The position numbers and the translations under genes were made by a program. A model generated the notes under the pieces. The model had not been told where the DNA came from, did not search any database, and worked only from the letters and a program-made list of their open reading frames with translations. Of a stretch of DNA of 64,000 nt, positions 9,618 to 21,300 are shown piece after piece; position 1 is the first letter of the stretch, and every line of letters starts with the position of its first letter. This DNA comes from Muricea muricata (lineage: Eukaryota > Cnidaria > Anthozoa > Malacalcyonacea > Plexauridae): NCBI GenBank assembly GCA_963855995.1, contig OY979722.1, positions 1,178,001 through 1,242,000 of the forward strand. Reading direction: 5' to 3'.

Positions 9618-12600
9618 TTATGGTCGAGCAGCGATAGTATTCTTTCCACTGCCAAATATCACTTCTTGAATAAACACGGCCGCTACGGAAATCATAAATA
9701 CCGCCAATCCGAACAGTTTTTCCCACGTTACAAGGCAACCTGCAACCGAGAATCCCACATCTGGTAACAAACATTGTAGATATATGATATAACGCTCAAA
9801 ATCGAACCTTACTGCAGGTACAATTTGAGAATAGTTACATGAAATAATTGGTACTCTGCCTAAGGCCTGCTGACCGATTGGTTGTTCGCCCACTGCAGGC
9901 TCAAGCCCTGTACCCCAGTCAATCGCGGGCTGTAATACTCGCTGGTCAGTTTCACGTTGTTCCACTGTGGGCTTAAGTGTTTCACCACCTGTCAATTTCG
10001 GACTAAAACTATTTTGCATATTTTCCGCTCCAATGTAATAAGCGGCATTCGTGTTGCTTTCTTTCGGACTGGATTTCACCTGTAATGGCCTAATAACGTT
10101 TCGCAAGTTTTTTCGAAATTTTGGCCTTGCGTACTGGTTACCTATACTGTTTTCGCAAAGTGATTTCTTTGAACGTGATGAGCTACGGCACGTGATGCAA
10201 GTGACTTCCGGTGTGACGTCATTTGTCATTCCTTGCAGTGACGTGTGAGCTGCGTCTCCGGAGGACTGCGCCCAATTCTGGAGGACAACTCCGGCAAATG
10301 TTTGGCAAGTGTCCGTAACCCAAGCGGCAACCGCGAGTGGAAGTGCGATCCACAAGAGAGGAAGAACAGCAAACCAGAAGTAAATCGCAAGTCGTTTGAC
10401 AAACAGAAAGTTGTAGACATTCAAAGTGAAGGAGAGAGTCGATGATACGACCAGAATTATCAGCATCATCTGAAAATGAGTGAATGAATAATTTAGAATG
10501 CTAAAAATCAATTAGCATTTCTTATGATTCGACATTATGATTCATTTCAATTTCTTCTGAACAATTAGCAACCTTTAGAAATGAGCTTTTTAAAATACCG
10601 TCTCCATAATACTACCTAAACTTTGTAATATATTATTATTATTCTAATTTTATAACTTTGTATTGTAAATATAAATGTGTATGTAATAAGTTTGATGTTT
10701 TTCAGGAACCATCTGAAAAACACTTTGTGTGATGTTGGCTTTCCTGAATAAATATTATTATTTTTTACTGAATGTCAAAGTTCATTTATTCCTGTTTCTT
10801 ATTGGTTAAGAACGTATCACGTGATAGTGGAGAAATTCTACTGTCTCCCTGGCAACGTAGCTAAGCGGTGGACATTACTTTTATTCACCGGTAAATAACA
10901 AATCCACAGAGCCTCACGGAGCCATGTCAGGTAAAAGGTAATCCTTTTTACACATGTCTGATTGATTTGTGGTACTTTTCTTCTCTTTTGACACTCATTA
11001 TATAATAAAATACTTATTGACTGAGACCTCGGGAAAGCAGTATGTTTTGTGGACCCTCGACTGTCGATGTTTCCCTCGGCTTTGCCTCGGGAAACATCGA
11101 CAGTCTCTGGTCCACAAAACATACTGTTTCCCTCGGTCTCAGTCAATAAGTGTTAATTATCAATCAATCAATTATAATCCTAGCCTTACCATGCAAGATT
11201 TCGAAGACTGTCTGATAAAGCTAGCACGTTCTTCAAACAACATCACAGCCCTTCCGAAGCTCATCGTTGAGTCTGTTTTCTTCAACTCTTTATCCATGAA
11301 ACCTGTGGATAAGAATGTTTCTTTAAACTAGATCTCAAAGTCGAAAACCCAAGAGCTAAAAATGCTGATAGAGCAGAGGAGAAAGAACTGATAGAGCTAT
11401 CCAGGATAAACACAGTAAGCTTCCTCCTGTAGTAACACTCGATCAATAAAAGATGTGATCAACAGTGTTCAACTGTATCCAATCTAAATACAGTCAGTTT
11501 ATTTTAGCTTTCTCCTGTATAGTAACCAATTGGGGATCATCCTTATTGGATCGTGAACAGAACAAAAGGAATCAATATTTTGCAATGTTAATGGTGTTTG
11601 ACACATTACCTTTGAATTCTTTCATTGAAAGTTGCGAGACTACCATGACACAAACGGGTACGACCAGGAAGAGCGAACAACCACAGAATATGTGCAACAG
11701 ACTGGTAAACCTCAGGATGTTTAAAATTACAGTCAGCCAATCAGGTAGAGCGTTATTGAAGTCCAGACGTGTCGCACCATCGAAGTGGTAACATGCGTAT
11801 TGACCTGCACCACCTGCACATCCTAAACCTATCACAACCACAGGAGCTACCTGGAAAACGGTTGGACATTCACATGTTAGCGAGATCATCAGTATTTATT
11901 TTACAAGTTCTCAAAATCTGCAGTATAGTCAAGTTATTTTGTTCCCAGCGTTGTCCCTTGTGGGCCACCGTATTATTCGCACTCTTTCTCCGCCCAAAAT
12001 ATCGTTTTATATATTTGAGAAATTTCGTTTTATATATTTGAGAAATTTCGTTTTATATATATGGGAATTTTCGTTTCATATTTTTTGGAAATTTTGCTTT
12101 ATATATTCGGGAAATTTAGTTTCAAATATTTGGGAAATTTCGTTTTATATAATTGGGAATTAAATTATATTTCTTTCCGAGTGTATACAGGTGTTTAATT
12201 TTATGTATTTCTGTATCGTTCTACATATTTCTGTTCTGTTTTATATACGGCCATTTCGGATTACAAAAATACATTTGAGATCACATTTGTGAAATATGCA
12301 TTATATATATGGACGTAAAGTGAAAGTGCCCATCTTGCCACGCCATAGGAACACCTGTGCAAGAATTAACGATAGCTGCATGTGTGCCATGTTAAAGTTA
12401 TGCAGTATAAATTAACGTACCTTCAAAACAGTCTTCATAATCCGCAAAGTTTGAGGATACGCTCCCGCTTCGCGCAACAAGATCAATGAATTTTCCAACC
12501 ATGGCAAAGTAATCCTAGCTAGGCAACTGCTAGCTGTTGTAAACGCAATCAAATACATCCCTATAGCCGTGGCCCAAGCTACGCCGAATATCGCGTATGC

Positions 12601-12777
12601 TTCGTAAAAATCCATTAAAAAGTGGATTAACATGTTGGTAACCCATAAGCCTAACCCGAAGCGAAACCATTTGAGATGAAAACAGTTTTTGTGCCCAAAA
12701 AACGAAGTCAAAAAGTACAGCGAAGATAATGAAGACTTCAAAGGTAACAAGCGGCATGTTGTAGACATTGCGTCCAT
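9618..12777 (-). CDS. Predicted multi-pass membrane protein, family not recognised
   Basis: Three exons are clear on the minus strand: A 12421-12777, B starting at 11850, and C 9618-10469. Exon A encodes a start MDAMSTT and hydrophobic spans around LLPLKSSLSSLYFLTSFF, FGLGLWVTNMLIHFLMDF and YAIFGVAWATAIGMYLIAF. Exon B encodes VAPVVVIGLGCAGGAG and LPDWLTVILNILRF-LLHIFCGCSLFLVVPVCVM. Exon C encodes MMLIILVVSSTLSFTL, LAIYFWFAVLPLLWIALPLA, a long polar and Pro/Gln-rich tail and a final span FGLAVFMISVAAVFIQEVIF. This gives about eight hydrophobic segments and roughly 471 aa. The B-C junction is unresolved: the strong donor at 11610 is out of phase with exon C, while a weaker donor at 11644 is in phase. 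A short missed exon is possible. The start is also uncertain, since an in-frame ATG lies at 12798. No function is assigned. Confidence 0.55.
10843..10856 (+). promoter_or_regulatory. RFX X-box-like motif (GTCTCCCTGGCAAC) near an E-box
   Basis: Matches the RYYNYY-N2-RRNRAC X-box consensus used by RFX factors at ciliary genes. A TCACGTGA palindrome lies at 10817-10824 just upstream. It lies inside an intron of the minus-strand membrane-protein gene and 67 bp before an ATG on the plus strand (10924), so it could be a promoter for a nested plus-strand transcript. Confidence 0.35.
10924..11331 (+). CDS. Possible nested small gene or gene fragment
   Basis: A two-exon reading is possible: ATGTCAG (10924-10930) with donor GTAAAA, joined in phase to 11198-11331. 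It yields a peptide of about 46 residues containing FEDCLIKLARSSNN and LPKLIVESVFFNSL, ending at TAG 11329-11331. Unspliced, the same frame opens at ATG 11191. The residue composition looks protein-like, and the X-box/E-box upstream supports a promoter, but I recognise no family. A 140-bp palindrome occupies the putative intron. It may be the relic of a longer gene. Confidence 0.2.
11012..11151. repeat. 140-bp near-perfect palindrome
   Basis: The arms run from ACTTATTGACTGAGACC to GGTCTCAGTCAATAAGT and include GCAGTATGTTTTGTGGACC and CGATGTTTCCCTCGG in both orientations, around a very short centre. It is likely a MITE or hairpin element; no clear target duplication is seen. Confidence 0.85.
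11360..11560. repeat. Interspersed repeat related to 24.2-24.5 kb
   Basis: Shares blocks such as GAACTGATAGA-CTATCCAG-ATAAA and TTTCTCCTGTAGTAACACT-GATCAATAA with the repeat in an RTTN intron at 24230-24520. Non-coding in both places. Confidence 0.5.
11990..12165. repeat. AT-rich ~26-bp tandem repeat
   Basis: About six to seven diverged copies of TATATTTGGGAAATTTCGTTT in the intron between exons A and B of the membrane-protein gene. Confidence 0.75.
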
Positions 12778-13031
12778 GTCTGTTGAAAGCAAGAGCATGA
12801 ATTTACTGTCATTAAAATTTTAATTGTATGTTTATAAGCTCATAAACATCGTGATTAAGCATAAAATACGTGGTTCTGATTGGTTGACGTTCCCACTTAT
12901 CATAGCTAATTTTACCTGTCCCCAAGTATTCTGTATATAAAGCGAAAATGAAGAGATTCTATGTTTTTGTCATCTTATTAATAATTTAGATCAGAAAGTC
13001 ATGAAAGGTTGGAGTAAGATTGCCCTAGATG

Positions 13032-13183
13032 CAGTAGCGTAGCCAGCCCGACGATTAAGTCCCGCTATGCAAATATTCTCGTGTTCATTGACTGTAAAAA
13101 CAACAATTTCTAAAGAAATGAATAATTACAATGATTTGAAATTTGCATAGCGGGACTAAATTGTCGGGCTGGCTACGCTACTG
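13032..13183. mobile_element. hAT-type MITE, 152 bp
   Basis: Terminal inverted repeats CAGTAGCGTAGCCAGCCCGAC are flanked by a perfect 8-bp duplication CCTAGATG (13024-13031 and 13184-13191). CA-ending termini and 8-bp duplications are typical of hAT transposons. The arms also share GTCCCGCTATGCAAAT. A relative lies at 30691-30801. Confidence 0.9.
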
Positions 13184-13865
13184 CCTAGATGACTTTGTCC
13201 CCTCAAGTTTCATTGATATGAAAATAGCTCCCAGCAAGTCTATACTTAATTCTTTTATTTTATTGTAATATGGGTATTTCGCCATTCTGATAACGATACT
13301 TTTATTACTTTTATGGCTAACTTTACACTTTAAAGCGAAAAATATTAGGCAATTCTAATTGCGATGAATTTAATTGTGTGCCTCAAAATTGATGATTTTT
13401 ACCAAATTGATTAGTTGTTTGTTCCTATTACTAGTCAAACAACGGTGATGTATTGCTCAAACGCCCTCTCGTGGTCTATTTGGTATTTTCCTTTGGTTTG
13501 TTCATATTAATTTCACGAGTCTAGGTATATGTAGTACAAAGTTAAACTAATTCCGAAAATAGACATCTTTTAGGGCGTGTTATATTTGATAGGATATGCT
13601 ATTGGTTTGACAATGTCTTTGGAATAAAGACGAGAATCACCGACTCCGTCGTTTTCTTGTTTTTTTCTTCTCTTGAATATCGAGAATACAAGATGTTTAT
13701 TTTCGGAATTTGGTTTTATTTTGTATTTCCTTACGTTGTCTGCTTGTTGTGGTTTTAGGTATTGTGTAGTATCAAGCTGTTCTCCTCAATTGTAAAAGCA
13801 AGTTGAAATTTATAGATGCGAAAAAATCACAAAAATTACATCACAAAAAAATGCATAAAGCATTA

Positions 13866-13871
13866 TTTATT
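13866..13871 (-). terminator. Poly(A) signal AATAAA for UQCRFS1
   Basis: TTTATT on the plus strand, about 155 nt beyond the UQCRFS1 stop. Confidence 0.5.
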
Positions 13872-14023
13872 TCAATTTTAAATACGCATTTTGAAGATAC
13901 ACTTATGGCGAGATAAAACTGTAGAAAAGCATTGTTAAAGTTAACATTTTGAAATCAAAATACAGTTGTCCCACAGATAGACTTTGCTGGAAGGATTTAG
14001 TCACATTGCAAGAACAGTATGTC

Positions 14024-15023
14024 TTATCCAACAATAAGAGTGTTCTCATCAGGAAAGGAATACTCAGGGATTTCTAAGTTAAGTGGCGCTGGACCCTTTC
14101 TAATGCGGCCCGAAGCATCATAATGTGAGCCATGGCATGGACAGTAATAGCCTCCGAAATCTCCTGCATTTGCAATTGGAACGCAGCCAAGATGCGTGCA
14201 CACGCCAAGCAAAACTAGCCACTCAGGTCGCTGGACTCTATCATCGTCATGCTGTGGATCTCGTAGCTCGGCAAGATTTGTACTCTTGCTATCCTCGATC
14301 TCGGCGGCAGTTCGGTGACGAACAAAAAGTGGACGACCTCGCCATTTTAAAGCAGCATTTTTCCCTTCGGGAATTGTTGTGAGATCAACCTCGATTTTAG
14401 CCAAAGCTAAAACATCGGCACTTGCGGACATTGTCTGTAGGAAATTAGTTACAACATTTTTGCCAGCATGTAATCCTGTGATACCCATACCTGCCATGAC
14501 AACATACGTAAATGCACGTCTGCTCATGTCTGCGTCTAGAGGCTGCCCTTTCTCAACTGACGACGGTCGGCGATAAGCCGAGAAGTCTGGTATTGGGACA
14601 TCTGTGTGGCTGAATCTCATCTGAGTTTTACCTGGAAGATATATTTATCAATTTTATAACTTATAATTATTATTAAACATATTAGCCTCAGATAGGTGAG
14701 ATACCAAATACATCCTCATCCTTTTCAACACGAAATTTACGTATAAATATAAAAATATCAATCTAACATTACAAGTTGTAACCAGAATAACATGCTATGA
14801 TTACAAAGCATTATTAATGTACATTACCGAACATTTTATTCGTTGATGCCGGTGCAAAACCATTCACAGACTGAAATAAAGCTTCATATCCTGTGGTCGG
14901 AATCTGAACTTTCTCCTTGGCAGGTAGCGCTGTTGTTGGATTCTTCACTGTGTGTGATACGTTTACAACAGTGGCAGAAATTAACCGAGAAATACTCGGC
15001 GACATTGCTCTTGAACTGAGCAT
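14024..15023 (-). CDS. UQCRFS1: Rieske iron-sulfur subunit of mitochondrial complex III
   Basis: Carries the 2Fe-2S cluster that passes electrons from ubiquinol to cytochrome c1 in the bc1 complex of the inner mitochondrial membrane. Two exons, 14828-15023 and 14024-14631, join in phase (TTC G / GT AAA) to give about 267 aa, against 274 in human. The N-terminus ([20 protein letters not shown]) is a typical presequence. Next come the conserved hinge and membrane segment ([20 protein letters not shown]), then the Rieske fold with both cluster motifs, CTHLGC and CPCHGSHYD, including all Cys and His ligands, and the closing [11 protein letters not shown] longer in-frame start exists at 15053 but adds a hydrophobic MCFVLFLSSK. 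It shares a 336-bp divergent upstream region with RTTN. Confidence 0.97.
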
Positions 15024-15359
15024 TTTTGAACTCAAAAATAATACGAAACACAAATTTTCTATTAAAATGGCGTCGGAGGAGAAAGAGGACCTGTAGGGAC
15101 AAAAGAGATGATTAAGGAATTGTCACCCGTTACTCACAACTATCACAATGTATCCAAATAAAGTTCTCTCTATCCATAATTCTCAGTCTTACATACCTGA
15201 TATCCAGTTGTATCCAAAAACATCAATTATCGCGCGTGACGCACACGTAATTTGCAATTTTGGCGCGTGGATTGAAAATTATGTTGATTTTGGAAAGATG
15301 GGAGATGTTTATAACGATTATATCCAATGCTTTTGAGGGTAATATTTTGGTAAGTGAGC
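15024..15359. promoter_or_regulatory. Divergent promoter region of UQCRFS1 and RTTN
   Basis: 336 bp separate the two start codons, which point away from each other. No TATA box is obvious; ATGGCGTCGG near 15068 is a YY1-like context. Shared use is inferred from arrangement only. Confidence 0.45.
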
Positions 15360-18300
15360 ATGAGTGATGGAAGATCGGTGGTACCAGACAGTGAAATTGA
15401 TATTCAGCCATTGATTGCAAAGTTGGGTAAGACAAAGAATTTGTACTATCAAAATGTTTGTGATTGTATTTTTATATGACGTAAATTACATTGTATGGAA
15501 TAAGTCACTTGTGAGGATGTTATTAGGAAATTTCTCATGAATGATGGTAAGTTTTATATAAGTCACAGTAATAATACAATGCAGATTTTTGGCATATACA
15601 TTATCAAAATAGGAACAGAATCTTTGATGCACATGCACTCCACCCAACTCCACCCTGAAAAGTCTGAGTTGTCTTGATAATGAGTCAATAAAAATCTATC
15701 TTTATTTGTATTGATATCAAAGGAACTAGACCCAGTTCCTAGATATTAAATACTCAAGCTACAAAATAGACCCAGTTCCTAAACACTCCAGCTGATGTGA
15801 CTGTGTAGCTCAGGCAAACCATATGGCTACCCTTCCAGAGATGGTACAATTCCTGTCATGGCTTACCTGCCTACCATGTAACCCGGTATTGATATAAAAC
15901 TCAAAGTAACACGACTATCAACACTTTCACCTAAGTTCACCAAGCTACATAAAAATCATAATTGTGTGAAATATTTAATTCACAGGTCATGGTGTGGAAG
16001 AGATCCGTGTTCGTGCTTTGCAAAACATAATATTCAAACTCAGCCATGATTTGCTTTGTGTTGGTGATGTCGTGCACAAGAAAGAACTGTTCATAAAGTT
16101 ACTGGAATGGTTCAATTTTGAATCTTGTTCACAGCAAAAAGATGTCCTCCAACTGCTGGAAAAATTGTCGAAGGTTGAATACTACATAGCTTAATAGATT
16201 TATTCCATATTTTAAAGTCTTTATGATATAAAACTGAAAAAAATTACAGTTAGAAATAAATGATCATAGTGACTGTATGGAACATGTGTTTGACAAGAGT
16301 GACCTGACAACTTTGATTGGTTGAAATCATGTAACTGCAGTTGTACAGTAACTAGGGCTTGATTGACTTCAGTGCATGTTCGTAAACTCTCTCTTTTCTT
16401 AACTTTCATTAGCACAGTTCAGGTTTGGAGATGCTTGTCGGCATTGGAGCAGTTGAGTTCTTATCTCATTTACGCCGTGACATAGAACCATCATTATACC
16501 AATACATTGATGATGTGCTAACGAACCTGCTCAGTTTACCAGATGTGCTTGACTCAGATGATGAGCACCTCCATTATGACAAAGGGAAACAAACTGCTGA
16601 ATTTGATCCAGATGGCAAATCTGCTGGCATTATGCACGTGAAGAGAACAAGTGAAGCATGTGAAGAAATCCAACAGGAAGAGGAAGAATGCGCAATTTCA
16701 ACACAAAATGCAGTGGATGGCATTCAAAGTACTCCTGCAGGACAGAAATGGCCTGTGGTAGAGGGTAGGTTATGGTTGGATTCTATTTGTTTTAATATTA
16801 GAAAATATAGAAACAATCAGATCAACATATACTCAAAAGCGAAGCTTGCAATCTAAACTCATCACTTCCTTTGACAGTTGAAGACCCCAAACCGCAAACA
16901 GACTGGCGGTTTCCCTGGATTTCACTGGCTGACAGCGACCGCCATGTTTTGGCCACGACAAACTCTCGTCTGCAGAGCAACAATGCCAGTTTGGCAAGGA
17001 AATCATGCGAATTTCTAAGCGATGTACTCTTCAAAGATTTTCCCGCCGAGATTTTTTTACAGCGACCAAGTATCGTAATGGTAGGTACTGGCAAGTGATA
17101 TTATTGTTGGTTCTGATGTGACCTCAAGTGAAGTCAGTTCAGAATAGAGCTGAAGGAAAGTCCAGGAATAAGATACTGTGGTATAAAAAATAGAGCGTAG
17201 TATACGCAGGAAATGGTCCCCTACTACCGACAATGGACACTTTAATTCGCCATTCTTTTCAGCACAAAGTTATTTCAATAATTGAAGATTGCCTCTTCAG
17301 TCTTTAGGGAAACCAGTTTGAGCTATAATACTAGTACTACGGTTAAAAAAATGCCCTGTCTTGCAAATAAAGTTACTTAGTTTATAGTGCTTTAATTCAT
17401 AATAATTTTTTACCTGGTTTTATTAGACTCTGCTGACTCTCTTGGAATGCCAATCTCCAGAACACCACAGTCTCTCGATCTCCGCTGTAACTTGTCTTTC
17501 CACATTGTGTGTCCATCTTAAACATCGGTTCCTCCTCATGACTGATCCGCAGATGTATAGTTTACATCCAGGTGAGTTGGCAATGACTGTTTTGCCTTCA
17601 CAGTTCTATAGTTTTTAAAACTAATAGATCGACAATGCGGTTAACTCGCCATTGTGGTGTTCGTATATAGAAGTACTGTAGCTCTAAGGTCAAGGATGCA
17701 AGTGAGTTTGATTACTGTAATGTTTAAAGCTACTTTGATAACAGCTAAATTTGTTCAGTTAAACGATGCAATAGGACGTACTTCGTCTTCTTGTATCGAA
17801 AATAACCTGTATCTTGTTGGTCAAGACACGTGTGGTAATGCTTAGATTGTTCCCAATGACTTTGCGAAGTTACGAATACTCCTGGGACCAAAAACTATTC
17901 ATAGTTATTGTCTTGCATGAAGAATTTCTATGCCCTAAGGAATGAACCATGCAGTAAATTTAAGAAAATATACCCGATGTAAGAGATTTATAAATGTTCC
18001 TTTAAAGTTTTGTCTTGAAAAACGAACTAGATCGAGTTTTCTGAAGTTGTTAAATTGATGCGTTCGGCTCGTGATCAGCTAGCGCAATTATGCCCCAACT
18101 GCATGAAAAATAATATTCAAACACTTCTATAAAAAGAAACTAGATTTTTGATCAGCATGATTGATATCGTCCAGTTATATCACCTTCTGTCTCTTGGTTT
18201 AGATTGCTGGAAACATTGGCTCAGCAATACTTCCGTTTCATCAAGCGAAACCGCTTCGCCAACAAGTGAAATGTCTGATTTAAGAACGACTGGCGATGGC

Positions 18301-21300
18301 GGAGAAAGATCAAGGTGGGAACCTGTTTATTTGTTACATAAGAAGTCCTATAAATGATCGATTAAACACTACTAAAATTTGATTCACTGAGGCAAAGTGA
18401 CTCGTTTGAAGAGGTCGATTGGATCCTTTTCGATGATACAAATAGCGATTATGGAATCGCTGAATGAGAGTTTGGACAGTGACTCTTTTTATGGATTCTT
18501 GAGCCCTGCGACTCCTAAAAAGATCTTTTAAAAAGTCTGGCAAAGTGTCATTTTAACCCCACGTTGGTATAATAACGATTTTTCAGTCAAAACGACTCCT
18601 CATTCAGTAGAGCAAAAATACCTGTACCCTTGGGTGGAAATGACTACTTAGGTGAATTCATCTTTCGTATTTACAGTTCTCCGAGTATAAAGGGAGAAAT
18701 TTGTGAGTGCGTAGAGATTTCGTGATAAATTTCCTATTGCTTCCAAATTGTTATAGCGAGACGTCGAAAAGCACCAGTCGTGATTACGTATATGATGACG
18801 AAGACGACGACCTAGTGCGGGAAGCTTTAGAATTGAACCAACTGTCCATTAATGAATTTTGTCTTCAAGTTCTGCGAGGATGCTGTCCGTTGTTGCAGAC
18901 TACCGCTGACTCATTGTTGGTATTACAGGCCCTACAAGAGGCACTGACGTTGCTTGGTGTGTGTTATCCCCGTCAGCAATGGTGGAGTAATAGTAAAATA
19001 GTAAGAATTAAAATTAAATATTTGTTTAACATGCAGTTACTTTATCATAAATGGAGAACTAATTGTACATGCGTTCTATATGATTAACAGAAGCCCTTGC
19101 GACAGGAAATATGCAGCTTTGCAGGGAAAATCATCAACCAGAACATGTTAAAATGTGGTCTACAACCGTCTGATGGCATCGTGGAACATAACGTCGCTCG
19201 TCACGCTATGACTGTTGTTATTCTCGCTCTTTGGTTGATGAAATTTTACGGAGCTCTGATTAAAGTGGTAAGCGAGGAAATGTATGCAGTAAATGCCAAA
19301 TTTTCATGAATAAAAACAAAATTATACAACTTAACATGATTCTTCGTGATCCAGGATGAGGGGAAAGCTGATGAGGATCTTAGCAAGGCGTTTCGAGCGT
19401 TAATAACCAACGAAATTCTCTTCAATGCTCTGCCTGGTCTAAGAGCTAACTTGGAACAGAGTCCAGTTTTAAACAAGGACGCTGACCTCATGGACGTTTA
19501 TAGGAGAGCTCTGTCTGTTAAAGACTCGCTTATCGCTTCAGTTCGTTTTTTGAAAGAACCCAGGACAAAGGTGAAGACTATATAAAAAGTAAACAAAATT
19601 GTATGAGACCTTTTCACCTAAAGCGGCTCATTCAGCAATAATTCCTTCGTTTTAGGTGGAAACTAACAAAGAGATGTTAATATCGAAGTTGGAATCATGT
19701 CTGTTGGGGCTACCCTACCACCGCCATCGGGATCTAATCACCCAGGCCATTACTTTGATCAGCAGTACTTATCAAGCACCGTCCTCCACTCGTACTGAAA
19801 TAAAATCGAAATTGAAGAACATTTTGCTGTCCATGTTATCTTGCGCGGACGTCGTTGTCAGACGAGAGTCCTACCAATGTTGTTACGATGTTTTAAGACA
19901 ATCTTTTAGACACAGTCACGTTACAAACCCCATGTCGACTCTCTACAAAAAAGCGTTCTTTATCGTAGACCGCGATGTTATTCACGTCGTGTGTGCTTTT
20001 GGAATGGCTGATCCAGATGACGAGGTTAAAATAGCTTGTATTTGCTTTTATCTGTCGTAAAGCAAAGTGATATAGCCTAGTATATACTATTGTAGTGTAG
20101 TAGTATTATGTAGATCCATTGGACTAGTTGTATAATAGACTAACATTCGATCTAGGTAAAAAGAACCAAATCTTTTACTATAGCCAGAAAGAGGATCCTA
20201 AGATTAGCAAAATTGCAAAACCAACTTTATAACATTTTGAGGAAAGTTTGCGAACTTTTAAAATTTTGCCCGGAGGAAGGTTGAACGCTTTTTGCAACTC
20301 TGGGTCTAAGGATTAAAACTTTTGCTCCATTTTAGGCGCGAAATGTGGCGGTAGCGATTGAGCACTAATTAATGAACATCATTTGTTATTTACAGATTGC
20401 ACAGACAGCGACTAATATCATTGAAATACTCTTGGACAGCCGTTTAAACATGGACGCCCAAATGTGGAGAAAATTATTAGACGATCTTGTGACGTCACTT
20501 CCGTTCCTCCAAATGTACCTGGATAAACGAGGCAAGCTCGGAACATGTTTACTGGGGCTGTTAGCGCCACCGGGCGAATCACCCCATTCGCTTACTGCCG
20601 ATGGGGAGATTGTACCCTTCTCGCAGTTCGAACGCCTGAGAGGCTGGTTACGCTGCATGTTTCTGAAAGAGAAAACATTACGCGCGAAGTGTTACGGGTA
20701 TTTGATCCACCGTCTGGTCGAACAGGATGCAAAGTGGAATTGCGAGATGGTCTATCCGAGTGGGGCACTGGAGAATACCTGCGAACCTTTTATCATCGAG
20801 ACATTTGCCGCGTCCGTTCGCGTGCATCGCTCAAGCAAACACGCGAATTTTGACGAAGATAGAATGCGTAAATTGTTTGATATTGTAGCCATAGAAACTA
20901 ACGAGCTGTCGTTGAGGAAATCGTCCGCGGAGCAGTTAGCGGTGTTAATGCAAGGCAAGCGAGATTTTCTGTTTACTTTGCTCTTCAGGTCAGAATGTTT
21001 GAACTCTCTATAGAGCCAGCTTGTGTCCGATCATGGAGCATCTTATCAACCCAATATTCCTTGCAGGATTGCTGGGTACCAGGAGAAAACCTAAGATTTT
21101 AACTTGAAACCTTTGTACATGAGCTCACAGCCAGAATCAAACCTGACAGTCTGAGATGAAAACAGCGACATGTTGGAAACCTGAACCCTTTTTACACTAA
21201 AACACTGGTTGCTACTTTCTAATTTTAGACCCAACATGGCACGGCGCATTGCTTGAAGAAGGTGCAGAAATATCCTTGATAAAAGTTCTTCACGAATCTC

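Larger units (their letters stand above)
12778..14023. other. Spacer between membrane-protein gene and UQCRFS1
   Basis: Upstream region of the membrane-protein gene and 3' region of UQCRFS1. It contains the hAT-like MITE at 13032-13183 and a minus-strand poly(A) signal at 13866-13871. I see no coding exon in the remainder. Confidence 0.5.

Noticed and set aside
12530..12757. Alternative hydrophobic 75-aa ORF overlapping membrane-protein exon A
   Set aside because: It does not reach the good donor at 12421 in frame, while the other frame does and continues into exon B.
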